Shown: in pieces, positions 25,011 to 39,365 of the stretch
Numbering within the stretch: the stretch's first letter is position 1
Layout: every line of letters starts with the position of its first letter
Assembly (NCBI RefSeq): GCF_020536995.1
Contig: NW_026273345.1
Location: forward strand, 137,001 to 201,000
Source of the DNA: Dreissena polymorpha
Taxonomy: Eukaryota; Mollusca; Bivalvia; Myida; Dreissenidae
DNA: 64,000 bases
Direction of reading: 5' to 3'
The notes under the pieces: generated by a model
Database searches by the model: none
Told to the model about the DNA's origin: nothing
The model's input: the letters and a program-made list of their open reading frames with translations, nothing else
Position numbers and translations under genes: made by a program

Positions 25011-26400
25011 GATGTTTTATACCCATCCTCTTCAATAGCAACGTCACACCAGTACTGTCAGTACTTTGATTGATTCAAGTGAATAAATGTAGGACATTTT
25101 GTCTTTCAATCAAATCGATTATATATTGCAGAACAATTTGTTAAGTCATATCAATTATCGTTTGGCATTTAAAATTGATTGGCTAATCTTAACTTAAAAG
25201 CTTTATATCTTTGTCATTTAATCAGATGCATCTGCTTCGGATTATGCAAAACATACACAGCAAAATGTGTACAGTGTCCATCAATTAGGCGTGCACACTT
25301 GTATACCGACATATTAACATAAAAAATATTGACTTAAATTTACTTCCATGCTTACATCCGATATAATTAACAGTTAAACATGTAAGGCTGCTTATATTCT
25401 TACGAATTTCAATATTATTAATGAAATAACAACCCTCACTTCATAATGAAAAGATATTAAAATAAATGGTAAGATATGAGTATTTAATCAAGATGACAAT
25501 ATACATAATGTTCATATTTAACAAACAATACATTTATTTATATAGATTGCAAGAGTTCTGTATGCAGATGTACTATAGTCTTATTCAAGCGACTGCACAT
25601 GAATTATAAAGAAGCACCAGTCTAAGACTTTACTTAACAATGTAATCCCAACTGCTTTAAGCTCACATCAACCTGAACATGTGTTGGGTAACATACCAGA
25701 AATGTGCAGAACTGTTTGTCGTGATTAAATGGCTTGTCTTGTGTACTCTTTGGATTTGTCATTGGACAGTCCAGCGCAAGTATCGTGTCCTCGGAAATAT
25801 CTATACCGTTCGTGTTGTTCGCGGTATCAGCGGCGATGCGTAGATTTTGCGATTTCTGCGGTACAATATGCCTGCACTCTCGACAACATAGGATTACGAG
25901 TTGTATTGTTTAGTGACAGTTCAGTGCGTCCACACCTTCGATCCTGCTTTAGACTTAAACGAATACTAGCTACCGGTCCAGTGGGGGTAGCTTCTTCGCT
26001 TCTCGACTTTGGTCGTAGTAAAACCTTTGCTTCTATTATGACTATGTCGAAGTGTATCTTTAATGATTCGACATTATAAAATGTCGGCTGCAAAACTTCC
26101 TTAGACGCTGTCGGGATGGTTCGCGGTCTAAAGACCATGATAAGTTGCGATAAGGACATGTTTAAACGCTCAAGTGGTGTTGTGCTATAGTCGAACAGTT
26201 AATATCAATTTCGCTACGATGACAAGTTAACAACACTTGGATGTTGCAGAAGAGAACAACCGACACATATTTAAGACTATTACATAATTGTTTACTTTTT
26301 AGATGTGTGTTAAAATATGGGAAAAACGATAATATATTTATCAGTTCAAAATCATGCACTTTGCCTTTGTGAAGATATTTGAAGCAAAAACTTGCATCTT
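25011..26400. other. Intergenic DNA with an unassigned open pair at 25729-26159
   Basis: 25729-26079 (+) and 25827-26159 (-) are overlapping open frames of 116 and 110 codons in a GC-richer island. Neither translation resembles a family I know, and no splice or regulatory signals favour one strand. A decayed exon is possible but unproven. Confidence 0.3.
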
Positions 26401-26409
26401 GCATTTAAA

Positions 26410-26665
26410 CACAAGACGCAAGATCATCATCAACATCATCATCTATATCATCATCATCATTACGATCATCATCATCCTTTACACAACCATCCACATCATC
26501 ATTATCATCATCATAAATTTCATCGCCAACATCATCATCATCATAAACCACCACTACACCACCATCACTACCTGCTATCACAACCAAAACCACCATATTC
26601 ATCCTCACCACAGCAATCCTCATCATTATAATCATCATTATGATAATCGTTAATAACATCATCAT
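26410..26665. repeat. (ATC)n microsatellite heading repeat copy 2
   Basis: Imperfect ATC/ACC trinucleotide tract with frames rich in His, Ile and Asp on the two strands. It stands in the same relation to copy 2 of the triplicated unit as the tract at 17112 does to copy 1. Confidence 0.9.
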
Positions 26666-26699
26666 TACCACAACCTGTGTGCGAGTGTCAAAAAGGAAA

Positions 26700-29440
26700 A
26701 CTAATGTTTTTTTCAATTAATAGTAATTACAAAATGAAAAACAACTGTATGGCCGCCCGAATGAACATGGACTTAACCATATTCCTGGAATTTTCGGATT
26801 AAGTTTCAGAGAATAATGACCCGCCCATGGTAGTTTATTTTATATATATATTCTAATTTTCCGTTTTTGCCTTTTCACAAATAGTCGCAAGTTGTGGTAG
26901 AATTTAAAGTTATTTAAGGTTGTACTGCATTTTTGTCTTCATTTAAATAGTAAATATACACAGTGTTAAGCTTTCGGGGCACATTTTGTATTTAGAACTG
27001 TGCATTAGCTCGTCCATATTTCCAATATTAAGTTTTCCAATGATCGACCAAGATAGCTTTAAGAGCTTTCATCTTTAATCTTTAACATGTCAAATGTGAA
27101 TTACAAACACTTCAACAACCATGAAGATCAAATTTTACAACCAGTCACATGTTTTTAATTTTCCGCTTACATCACGAAAGTGAAATAAATATGTGGTTTC
27201 AGTAAACACTTATCTGTTTTAGAAACTATGAGAACACTCAACATATCTTAGACATAGTTCCCGAAGACACTTGACGCATCCATAAACCAAGCCGCAGTGT
27301 CAAAACAACATTTTCAAGGACATATAACTCAATAAACAAATAAATAATATATGTTGGCAAAATTTACAAAACCTTTTTAAAGAGGATACATTATAGCAGA
27401 AATTAAATCGTTCAGTATCTGTTTTAGTACTAATTTTTCAATAATCTGTTATTGAAAAGTTATTTGCACGTGTCAGGCGCTTATCTTCTCTTTATAAAAG
27501 TAGTGATGCGGACCAAAGCACCCCAGGTGGATCGTAAAGTAAAGCATGTGTAAGAAAAAACAATATCGAAACTTCTTCTAGTGTTTATATTAAGTTTGAA
27601 AAATGCCTCTAATGATTTATATTTAAAGTACAAACCAAGAATACGGATACCCAGTATTTCGTAAAGCGGGAAGCTGTACAGCTGTATATTTAAAAGGCAT
27701 GTGTGAATATATGGCGTGCCTCGGCTATTTCACTTCCGTACATGTGTACATTTGATTTATAAAGTAAAAATATAACAAGGGCTGAGTCAATAATGCTAGT
27801 AGTGAGTTAATACTGGTTTTCAAAGCCTTGACTTGGTTACCTTATTTTTGGAAAATTTGAATTCAAATAAGGCCTATATGTCGTCGCGATAAACACTTTG
27901 ATTAACTTTCATCGAGATGGAATCATAATTGTGGTGATAATGTTTTTGTAACACTTAACCTGCTGATCTTGTTTTAGACGACAGAAACAGAGATTCAAAC
28001 TCATCCTAGCCTTTGTCAAGATGATCATTCTTACTAAATGCCATTGAGTTTCAATTTTGAATGTGTCCACGATTTCAAAGAATCGATCTGTTGACTTAGT
28101 ATTTGGGCTCACGTGACCTAAATATGACCCCGCTCAAGATATTCTCATGCACAATATTATGCCAAGTTTTATTAAGTATGTGTCATACCTCTATATGTAC
28201 CTCTAAAAGGTAAAACGGATTTTCTCACTAAGTTTAGTACCTAAGCTACATTATCAGGCATTTATTTATTCACATCTATCTTATCTACTAGCAAAGACTA
28301 CGTCACACTGTTATGATATCAACATCATGTTATTGTTTTATTGAAACAACGATCAAATACTATTTTTACGGATGATGATGTTCCATGAGTGCAACTGCGC
28401 AAAACTGCTGTTGTTGAATAACAACTTTAAAGCTTGTACCCCTTACCGTAGATTTTTATGTAACATATTTGGCTAAAATATGTTAAACTGATGTAACAGC
28501 AACTTTTACAGTTCGCACCAGCCATTGGAACATACTAGCTTAATCGACCTTGGAGAATTGAAATCCGTTGCTTTGACACATCTCTTTCACAATTGTTTCT
28601 TTATCTTGTTATCAAAACGGGGTTTTCATTTGACAGAACATCGCATTTTTTGGTTTTAGGATATATCATCTTTTACCAAATGACAGACTGCATTCAGAAT
28701 TCTGATTCAAAACGCAATCGATGGGCTACCGTATTACAAAATCAATACAATTGATGGTCTTCAACGTCTGCCGTTTATTTGTGAGCGCGTATTGGCTGAT
28801 ATTGAACAGCAAATTAAATGTAAATTGCATTAGTGCAAACGTCGATACGCGATCGCTTTTATATTGAATGCAATAAAAAAAAAATGCTTATATTTCATTT
28901 GCAACTTTACATAGCGTTTTTTGTTGCACAACGCTGCAGACCGCCAATGCCACTTTAAATGACAGACGTATTATAGAGCAATGTCACGAGATTTGTAAGA
29001 TAACAAGAATGAACACGTCAACACTTTATTTTGGCTTGCCAGAGTTTAAACTATTTATAGAATAATGAACATATACAAGCCTTGCATACTAGTAGCTGCA
29101 CAATCGGCTTACATGCAGATGAGGAGGACTGCATGTCAGAGGTAGACTTAGTTAACTATTGCGGCGGGGGTCGCTGTTTTTTTTCATTTTATCATATATA
29201 TATGATAACTTTGTTGCGTTCTTTCCTTTTGCTATTTGACGAAACAAGTGATTTAAGAAACGTTTCCCAAAACATTGCCAATCACGTTTTACCTTTTGTA
29301 TTAAATGGTATTCTAAGAAAAAGGTAATGTTTATATTATTATCGTCGTGAGCTATTAATTAAATTGAGAATATTGTCGATGTCAATGGTGATTGGTAAAG
29401 AGGAAGATGACAAGAATAGAGCGAACAAAGGTTTAAATGT
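26700..29440 (+). repeat. Copy 2 of the ~2.5-kb repeat unit
   Basis: Collinear with copy 1: GTGGTTTCAGTAAACACTTA near 27195, CCCGAAGACACTTGACGCAT near 27260, the TCATCGAGATGGAATCATAA block at 27910, CAAAGACTACGTCACACTG at 28292, CAAATTAAATGTAAATTGCA near 28810, CGCGATCGCTTTTATATTGA at 28849, GAATGAACACGTCAACACTT near 29008, GGTAGACTTAGTTAACTATT near 29142, and AAAGAGGAAGATGACAAGAA near 29396. It is several hundred bases longer than copy 1. Confidence 0.78.
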
Positions 29441-29944
29441 ATCAATGATTAAACGTATTTTTAATGTATTTTCTATGCATGTACTGTTTATTGTGAAAAT
29501 TGCGCAATTTGATTATCTATGAAAAATAAATGGTGTTTATTAAAACCGTTATTTGCAATTGCATTTTCGTTAACCACATTTCACATGTGATTAAACAAAT
29601 TATGTAATACAAAAATAGACTTTAGCAAACAAATCATAAATCGCCGCCTCGATTTGCGTATGTTTATGTAGCATCATATTGCCACTTTGTGTTTAAAGTG
29701 CGATACCGATATTAATAGCGACATTAAATATGTCTATATCAACAGAAATTTGCTAATTTAACAAGAGATGCGACACTTGAAGAGCTTCGCGTGCTGGAAT
29801 GAGCGGATCAGAAAGGGGATCACATAAAATTGAACACCGATTCTTTCTATGCATTTAAAAAAAATTAGAATATGCATTTCTCTTTTTTAAATGTGTGCAA
29901 TTTTTAGACGATCGGCCCAGTTCGCCGTGTGTTATCGTTTATAT

Positions 29945-30116
29945 TACGTATCATCACCAACACCAACACCAACAACACCATCATCATCGCTATCATCATC
30001 TCTATCATCATTATCGTCAACATCGTCTTCTTTATTCTCATTTTTACCATCATGTATCATCATCATCATCAGTCAGCATCATCACATTATCATCATCGAT
30101 CATCAATCATCTCAGG

Positions 30117-30182
<66 letters not shown>

Positions 30183-30199
30183 ACATCAACATCATCATC

Positions 30200-30247
<48 letters not shown>

Positions 30248-30248
30248 T

Positions 30249-30301
<53 letters not shown>

Positions 30302-30302
30302 T

Positions 30303-30384
<82 letters not shown>

Positions 30385-30391
30385 ACATCAA

Positions 30392-30451
<60 letters not shown>

Positions 30452-30465
30452 AATCATCATAATCA
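29945..30465. repeat. Long (ATC)n microsatellite heading repeat copy 3
   Basis: About 500 bases, of which 30118-30450 is nearly perfect ATC (around 110 units) with a few AAC and TTATC interruptions. Frames of pure His, Ser, Ile, Asp or Met result; none should be annotated as protein. Confidence 0.97.
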
Positions 30466-33000
30466 TTAAAGTACAAAGTGTTGAACCAGTGGGATACATT
30501 TTTATTTATGATCTGTCATAAGCAAGGCAATTACTAAAGTAAGGTTTTGTCATAATCAACATAAAGAGCTGTAAACTTTAAAATGTCAATTGTAGATGAA
30601 AAAACTAAAAAACTGAAGATAACATTATACAACAAGTCACAGGACTGATTAATGGAATTTCCCGATTGAATTACAGTCATGCAAGTATTCAATGGTTTCA
30701 GTAAACACTTGTGTCTTTGTGGCACTTTGAGAAGATAACACACCTTAGATATATTTACCGTAGACACAAGAAGTATTTATAACCCAGGCCTAAGAGCCCA
30801 CACAAAATTAACACTAAGATATACATTACGGAATAAAACATATTTGGTACTATTTACAGAACTGTATTTATAGAAAACAAGTATATATGTTAATTTGTTC
30901 TGTCTACAAGGTACACTTCAATATTAACGTGTGTTCCCTTATGCATATTTTGTTTGGAAGGGCAGATTGTTATAAACGGATTCAATACTAAAGAGCTGTT
31001 GAAGAATTGATGATTGCGGTATGACTAGTTCTCGATAGTTATAGGCATATTTTAGGAGTCTGCATGCTCTTTACAAAAGCACTTACACCGACAAGATCCC
31101 AATCACACTAACCCGATTCCAAAAGTTGTATAGCAATCGCAAATTACAACATGTTTTTCGTAATTTAAATAATTCATCGAAACTTTATCGAGTGTGTATA
31201 AATGTTTATACAGAGCAGTCGATGATGCATATTTAAGGCGAACACTAAATATGGACAACCAGTGTTGCTAAGTGCGAGGAGTTGATAAGTCAGTTGTCAA
31301 AGAACTTTGTAACGGCACGTTATGCAGGGCGTAGGCTTATAAAGTTACACGCTTACGTTCAGTTGATTTACAGTCGAAAAGAGGGTCATGCTAGCCCAGA
31401 AGCGCTCACCTGAGTTTAAGATACGCGTATTATCAAAACCTTCATAAAGTTGACATCAATTTTCATTGTATTAGTTTTGACATGGTGATCTATTTTTGGA
31501 AACATTCGATACAATTTCGAAGTCGCTCTTAACATTGTCGCGATATACAGTCTGATGACATTTCATCGAGATACAGTCATAAATAAGGTAACAGGTGTTT
31601 TTTTAAAGATTATACCGGTTGAACTAGTTTTTACACAAACGAAATAGTAATTTAAACTGAACCAATAAATTATGCATATAAACAGTATTACCAATTTAAT
31701 AGAGAATAACTTAAACACGTGTCATCCAAAACGGTAATAAGGTTTTTACGAGATTTGACCGGGTGACCTAATTTTTTAGTGGACGTGATCTAATTTAAAA
31801 ATTGTCTATATATTCTCATGATAAACATTCTGCCAAGTTTCAACAAAGTGTGCAATAAGTATGAGATTTAGAGAGGTGATTAGGTTTTTTTTTTATTACT
31901 AAAATTGTGTAATTATCTAATTAGTTCACATTTATCACGTTATCTTATCTAACAGCGAAGATGTAGTCGCACTTTGCGGACGTACAATTGCCGTCTATCT
32001 AAAGAATAAACGAGACAAGGTACATGTTTAAGAGTTACTGTATATTTGCAATAGGCTAAGCGCAAAGCTGCAGTAGATGAGTAATTATTATCCTTTAAAA
32101 TTCCACTTGTATCAATTTATATATATTTGTGAAGCCACAATAGGCTTAAATAGCCACTCTTGAAGTTTGTCCTCACCTATTGAACATACAGGCTCGGTCG
32201 AATTTAAATCCAGCCGTTCGTTTATCGCATATCCATATTCTTGCAATCAATATGATGTTTGCCTTGAAAAACATCCTTTTTCTAATTGTTTAGCTTAAGA
32301 TCTCACATCTAACAAGAACAAACTGCTTTTTAACTTCTAACTCAAAATGCCATATACGGGTGTCCGTAGTAAAAATTAGATTTATTTAATGGCCCTTTAC
32401 GGCCTTGCACATATTGGCCAATATTGCACGCCGTTTCAATGGGAATTGCACTGAAGCAAGTATCGATACCACGATCGTTTTTATATTTAATTCCATGCTA
32501 TACATACTACCTCTTTGGAATTAACATCTTCACATCGCATGCTTTTCTGTACTATTCTGCAAACTAACCTGCCACCCAGAATGACACTTTTCACAAGGCC
32601 AATGTCGGTGTCTTTGTAAATTTAAGATAATGTTCCCGCAAACTCATCGCATAAGCTGGTCGCATATTTACATAAATTTTAGATTCTCGAACGTAGATAA
32701 ACTATGCATCCTTTTTGTCGCAAATTCGGCTTGCACACAAATGAGAGGCAAGGGGTGCATACTTAACGTAGACTTGTTTTAATATCGCGCGATCTGTACT
32801 ATATTTTCAAAGTTCTTTCAATATCTTTATGTACTCATTTTTTTCTTTCCATTTTAAAGAAACGACTAAATACAATATAACAAAAAACACTTCAAGACTA
32901 ATCACACATTACCAGTAATATTGAATGCTAGACTACGGACAAAAAGTAACGTTGTAACTTATTAACTTACAATCTTCGTAAACTACTTAAGTAATTTAGA
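30466..33000 (+). repeat. Copy 3 of the ~2.5-kb repeat unit
   Basis: Collinear with copies 1 and 2: ATGGTTTCAGTAAACACTTG near 30690, TTACCGTAGACACAAGAAG near 30754, the TCATCGAGATACAGTCATA block at 31563, a GCGAAGATGTAGTCGCACTT block near 31955, CGATCGTTTTTATATTTAAT near 32473, GTAGACTTGTTTTAATATCG near 32768, and an AAAGAAACGACTAAATACA block near 32857. It is the most diverged copy at its 3' end. At 31378-31425 it has a GGTCATGCTAGCCCAGAAGC then GCTCACCTGAGTTTAAG motif typical of a bivalve dispersed repeat. Confidence 0.72.
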
Positions 33001-35550
33001 ATAGTGGCATTAAATATAATTAAACAATATAATTTATACAATATGTAAACTATCAGTCCTACAATCATTGTTCAACCACAGCATTCCACAAACATATAAA
33101 CATGAAAGTGTCACATATACAGCTTGATACTTCTTTACGTGTAGTCTGTTTATTACTTCACGCAATGTTAGATTGACGTAGAAACGAGTAGCAACTATTG
33201 CAATATCACAACCTGACGAAAATGTAAGCTATAAACACACAGGGCAATCCCAACTCTTCATCCAAACTATCGCTATGAATTGAAAATTATGACTTAAGAT
33301 GCACACGCTAAGTTGCATGTTATCTTCATAAAATCTTAATGACAGTACAGTTTACATATCCTAACGCAAGCTTGTGACCTCAAACCGTTGTTGTTTTCTT
33401 CTATTGTTTAACAGTGATATAGACCTGACTAGTTCTATTCGTAATCTTCAGTTAGCGGTTTATCTCTGTTTAATATTACTGTATACATATTTATATCAAT
33501 AATGGGTAGTACACACTAAATTCGTTTACTCGAGGCCCTTGCTTGATATAGCCGACTCGCAAAACCGAATGCGCACCCAGTTTAAATTATGTTGAATACC
33601 TTATTAACTACACCATATTAACTTTTAAACTACAAATACGTTCAATATAATCTTAAACATTGTATCAAGCATATTTCTCGAGCCTTGCAATGATATTTGC
33701 ATTCGTATGTGCATGTTTGGAGGTTGATGTGTGTAACTTTTAACACAAATAACCCGGTAGAAAACTTATGCAAAACAATAAATACAGACTTTGACACTGG
33801 AATCCGCTAACATCAATGTATCTACGTATTTATAATATTGATATAAACCAAAACACAAACATAACAAACGGGTAAATAACAAACAGGAAAAAGTAATTCC
33901 AATTTATCCTCTTACAACCTTTGATATGAGAGGGTGTAAACAATATGTAAATATAATGTGTTTCTGTCGTGATGGCATCTGTGTTTTATATGCTCTCATG
34001 ACTCAAGTTATCTATAAATCTGAAATCATTAAATACCATGACCTGAAATATTTATTTACACTCTCATCTTTGGAAATATTCATAATCGTAAATTTATGAT
34101 AAAGACCTGATGAATATCACGTAACATTCACCTGACGCACAATTTATGGCCCCGTAAAATGTCTGCACGCATTGTGTTAACAGCGGACCAATAAACTGTC
34201 ATTGCATTCATTGAGAACACGTGAGAATGTTAGTTTCATATATTTTTCTTACAACCACGTCCTTCCAGAATTATTAAAGTTGAATATTTGTTTTATTATT
34301 TTGTTCATTTATTCCATGCCAACGAAATTAAGATTTTAATCACAGTATTGTATAAAAAGATAATTAATAACATCCAGCTTAGAGTTTAAGTCAAGTGCTC
34401 ATGTTTTCTAAGGTTGTTATTTAAGAAAAATTACCAAACCAGCTGTGTAATATGTATATTACGTCATGAACTCTTTATTATTAAGTGTATCTTGATTACC
34501 AGTGACTGTTAAGTGCACTTTATATACGACATGTACTGTTCGGATGAAGACTAATATATTAATGGCTTCAAATCTTTTGTATTTGTTTTAATAAAATTTT
34601 TAATACTTTATTTACGGGTTTTACACTAATACGCACTGTGTAACGACTAGCGTGTCAGGTTTGCAGATATTGAAAAACAAATAGTTATTCTGATTACTTT
34701 TTCCATAACGACCAATAAAACATTATTTAGCAATAATTATCAGTTCAAGAAAAATCATATATCATTTCAATACTTGTAGTTAAACGTTCATCAAATGTAC
34801 ATCGAAGTTAGAAAAGGTTTACAACCCATTATGTATATAACCTTCTTTGTTTAGATTTTCGTCTTAAAAAGGGTTTTCAAGATTCGACAAGAATTTCATA
34901 TTGAGTTCGCTTCACAAAGTACTGCGCTCTAATAACAGAGCATGTGGTCGACTACTTTGATCCCTGGTCGGAGGTGTTAAGCGGGATAAATATACCATAA
35001 ATTTATTATTAAGCAGTAGCAGACTATTTTAAAAAGTTTAAGTATGAAAATTATGTACTACATGAACTTAACAAACCTATATATGTCGAAGAATTTTAGT
35101 ATGCAATCAAAGATTAAAAGCGAAATTAATCATCAGACAGTGATTGTTTTAAAACGATTATTTTCTTAAATCAAAAGATATTTAATCAAACCATTTGTGC
35201 GATGAGTTGTTTTTATCGGGCTTTTCCCCCGATGAATGGGCAAGTGGGGTTATACAAATATTCTTAAAATTATGAAAAAAAAACTAAAGATGTATAACAT
35301 TAGTAAGTTGATTGTCACAAATTGTTACCAACATTTTTAAAAAGCGATTTGTTGTTTTTTTTGCAATGAAACACTTTTATTCCGGAAGCGCAGTTCTGAT
35401 TTAGGTAAGGTTATTTCACTGCTATTTTTATTACCTATTGATATCGGATGTACACATTTATTTAAATGAAAATTAACTTGTGTATGCTACACACGTCATA
35501 TGTTAAAATCATTTGAAAGTATATACCGGGATTCACAGTGTGTAAAAATG
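33001..35550. other. Intergenic DNA, tRNA-like relic near 34925-34990
   Basis: No gene seen. At 34925-34985 a sequence with CTACTTTGATCCCTGGTCGG resembles the B-box end of a tRNA-derived repeat. Otherwise AT-rich and featureless. Confidence 0.4.
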
Positions 35551-35559
35551 TATTGAACA

Positions 35560-35830
35560 CAATTGTCTTGGCAACCAGATAAAAATAAAGAAGATGTATG
35601 CGCGGATATAAAGTCACGTGTTAAAACATGTATATTGTATTCAAATTATTTTAGTAATTCCGTTGGACTAATGCAAAAGAAAATATTGTCGCCGATTTCG
35701 TTTCTTTTATTTGTTGAAACCATTGATCTTAACAAAAAAACACATCAACTCTCAAATATTATTGGTTTGTGCTGTTGTTACTATAATTTGCTGATGGCAT
35801 AGCTATTTAAGTCAAATCACCTGCTTGAGT
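35560..35830 (+). mobile_element. LINE reverse transcriptase scrap (motifs B-C)
   Basis: The 79-codon frame reads VKTCILYSNYFSNSVGLMQK then KILSPISFLLFVETIDLN, matching the LINE motif-B pattern GLxQGxxLSPxLFxLFxxDI. About 25 codons on, HQLSNIIGLCCCY is followed in a shifted frame by FADGIAI, a degraded catalytic FADD box. Small and dead. Confidence 0.6.
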
Positions 35831-35984
35831 TCATTTTGATAAAAGGTAGTTATATTGCAAATCTTCCGGGCTAAATGTTGGCACTTAAAAAAAGAAAATA
35901 ATAGTATTTTGGAAGAGGGAATGATTAAAAGGAAATTAAAACTTGTCACACAGTTGTGATGAGATTAAAGTAGTGTTTTACTTT

Positions 35985-36300
35985 TTTATGCCCCCGGATC
36001 GATAGATCGGGGGTTTTATTTTTTTGGTATGTCTTTCTTTCTTTCTGTCTGTCTGTCATTGCGTCATTCTGTCACCAAAACTTTAACCTTACAGTAAAGT
36101 TCTGCAATAACTTTTGTAATATTGAAGATAGCAACTTGATATTTGGCATGCATGTGTATCTCATGGAGCTGCATATTTTGAGTGGAGAAAGGTCAAGGTC
36201 AAGGTCATCCTTCAAGGTCAAATATAAAAAAGCGGCTCATAAGGGGAAATTGTGTTGCTGACAAACACATCTCCTGCCTATTTCATCACAAAGTTGAATT
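35985..36300 (+). repeat. Bivalve dispersed repeat with CCCCCGATC-type hairpin
   Basis: Starts with CCCCCGGATCGATAGATCGG followed by GGG (hairpin), then TTTCTTTCTTTCTGTCTGTC, AATATTGAAGATAGCAACTTG, CATGCATGTGTATCTCATGG and GGTCAAGGTCAAGGTCATCC. I recognise this order from repeats scattered across bivalve genomes. No coding content. Confidence 0.7.
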
Positions 36301-37750
36301 ATACTGAATATTGTTTAATTTCACAAAACAAATTTGAATGCTTTAAGTAAAAAAGTCAGAGGATTTTTAATGCAAACTTTTAAAACTTTGAAATAATTAT
36401 TACAGGTTAAAGTAAATGGATGTTATATTGATTATATGGAGAATATAGTAGATATCCTTTGTAATATATCAGAGTTGTTATATACTAAAATATATGATGA
36501 TATTGCAACTTGTTTATAAACAAGCTGATACACATATGTCTCAAATATTCTCACCACATGTTAGTTAGTTTGTGTTGTTAAATATTTACTTACTTGCATA
36601 ACTGCATGTACATACTAGTTCATATGTCACGTCATTGCATTTATTAACTGTTGTGCCATTATAATTTAGTAAAAAACGCTATCTTAAAGTAAGTGATACC
36701 TATCTAAAAATATAGCTTCGCTGAATTTATAGCGTTATTCAAACATATATCAAATTGTAAATCTGCATTTCGTTTCTTGCACTAATTAAATAGAAAGCCA
36801 GAATGAAGTTTAAGTATGTTTGAATATTTTCAGCAATTTCTGATGCTGTATATGATGTTGTATACGATTGCACGGTACAAACAGTTTGGTTACATAAAAT
36901 AATGGTCATTTTGTTCATATATATGTAATAGTCAACCTTTGATATGTACATGCCTAATGGTAATTTTGAAGCTCTCAATGTTCATGTGTAGATATGTTGT
37001 ACACATTATAATAAAGAGAATGTCGTTTTGTTAAACACATAGCCACGACGTGTTCACACTTTTCGGGGTTTAGTATAATTATGACTTTCTCATATTGAAC
37101 GACCACTCTTATTTTATTAAGTTGGTGCATGAGAGTTTAAGTACTATACACACTTTATTTGAGAAAACTGTTATAATCTTTAAAAAGAAACTTAAATAGT
37201 TATGTTGTATAACTCGTACATCTTGCGAATTAGCTATAGAATATGATGCCGTAAAATACGATGACCACTTTCATAATATTGTAGCGTAAACACGTTAAAT
37301 ATGAAATCTGCTACAAAACATAGCGGTTATCAAATGTGTTATTCCAAATAGTAATGTTCTTTATAAAAAAGCAATGAAATAGTGGTTGCAATACAACAAC
37401 ATACATTATTAACTTAAGTAAATGGTCACAATTTTTAACACACGTTTTGAACACAAAACATAGGTTCTTAACTCAGGGAAACTATGGTATCATATTTTTT
37501 CTAGCATTATCTCAAATAGTATCACCGTTATATAAAGCATACAGAAATAGCTTTGACAGTGGCACCACCTTCTCCATAAGTCTCAATATCGCTCAATGCA
37601 ATATGTATCCGGGTCCATATACACCAACAATGACCAACCCACTTATTACTTTAAATATCAAAATAAATTACTTTACTATTTACTCTTTTTGGATCAGAAT
37701 CAACCTCCGTGTAGAAATGTGTTTGGCTACGAGCATTCCTCTATCATTTA
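36301..37750. other. Intergenic DNA
   Basis: AT-rich. The frames at 36739-36978 (-) and 37447-37773 (+) have no recognisable family and no exon signals. Confidence 0.4.
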
Positions 37751-37751
37751 T

Positions 37752-38420
37752 TTCTTTTAAATCGGGGACGTAGAGGTATGATAAACAGAAAAACAGGTTA
37801 CAGCATGATCTTTTTGTAATATATTAGGTTCGGCACAAATTAAATAACGGCTCATCAAGCCTCGCCGTTATATTAGTCTAAGCCTTGCCTGATATATTAC
37901 AAATGGATCAGGCAGTAAACTGTTATTCTCTATTTATGATACTACCGCATTGGTATCTGCCTGATATAACGTTGCCTGGTACATTTTTTATATAGAATCA
38001 TAGTCAACAGGAAGTTTTTATATCAGTCATGTTAGGAGGATGGTCATATTACTCGGAATTAACTATAAAGTAATATTTTTTAGTAAAATTGAATCAGATT
38101 CAACAAAACAAACAATTTGATACCAAGATGTTATATATTTTAAACACAAAATGCAACACAAACAGAAAGAAAAACAACTTTGTTTACAAATATTATGCTC
38201 GCATGCTCACGACGTCATTATTAACAGGTAAAATGACAAAAGTCATATTCTTTCCAGCTAAAACTGCAGTTTTTTAGCGATTTTGTTAATATTTGTTCAA
38301 CATCGGGGACGTAGATGTATGATACACAGAAAAACAAGCCGAGCCGTTATTTTATTCGTGCCGAGCCTGATAGATTACAAAAAGATCAGGCAGTAGCCTG
38401 TTATTCTCTATATGTCTACA
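37752..38420. repeat. Paired direct/inverted dispersed repeat
   Basis: ATCGGGGACGTAGA(G/T)GTATG, AAACAGAAAAACA-type sequence and a GATCAGGCAGTA(A/G)(A/C)CTGTTATTCTC block occur twice (about 37752-37950 and 38303-38415). The first copy also holds an inverted part (TTGTAATATATTAGGTTCGG against the later CCTGATATATTACAAATGG). These are pieces of a known-looking bivalve repeat with GAGCCGTTATTT and GATCAGGC arms. Confidence 0.7.
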
Positions 38421-39360
38421 TATATCACACACCATGTTTTGAAGGTCGATTTATATACGATATTAACAAAATAGCATGTATGTTAGACATTACAAAGTTT
38501 TGTAAATAAAAAAAATAAGTTACAAAAAGAAATCGTTCCAGAGTAATAAGTATTATATCTGTTAAAGCAGGACGTACTCTTAACCCGCAAACGGAAGTTA
38601 AACACTGCAGTGATTTCGGATCAGCAGACAATTTATATATCTATCTAACGGAGATAAGAATTGTCGATGCATCACAATTAAAATTGTCTCTTGAGCTTCT
38701 AAATTTACACTGTTTAAGTTATTATTGAATGTTAATTCCCAAAAAATATATTACAGGATATTTAAGGGCATAACACGGGATGATTTATTTGATTTGATAA
38801 ACCTAGTCAATTAGAAATATGCGTTTATATAAATAACGTGTACGTTACAGTGTCTTACATTTCTGGGTACGCCTCATTTTACCACAGAGCTTCGATTTCA
38901 AAAATATTTCATTAGAATGAGCGCAACTTTTATATTGATGAAAATAAATTTCGGGTACAATTGATATATTGTTCATAACTGTTTTGCTTTACTGTAGTTA
39001 ACTGTAACTTTAATTTGAACTACGCAATATAAATTGGGTTTTATTTATAGTTTACAGGTGCTTCCTGCTTTTTTAATGAATTTATAAAGCATTGCGAAAT
39101 GAAAATTTTGGTATGCTTATTAATAATAATGCATGCAGCTTTTTCTTCAGCGTCTCATTGGCTAAATACTTATTTTGCGAGTCAATGGACCAATTGATAC
39201 ATGTACATGATGTCTACACTACTGCCAACTTTACACACAATTTTCTGACATAGGCTAACTTCCAAAATTATTAAAGGTGGCAAAATATCTAAAATTGCTA
39301 TGGGCGATTTAAAACGTTCTCGAACATTAATAGGGAAGTTCGGTCATTCAAAATCAATAG
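38421..39360. other. Intergenic DNA
   Basis: No gene or clear repeat found. Confidence 0.4.
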
Positions 39361-39365
39361 AATCA

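Noticed and set aside
25729-26159. Pair of 110-116 codon antisense open frames
   Set aside because: No recognisable protein family, splice sites or start context; left as unassigned.
29891-30521. Poly-His, poly-Ser, poly-Ile, poly-Asp and poly-Met open frames up to 208 codons
   Set aside because: All are readings of the same (ATC)n microsatellite on both strands.
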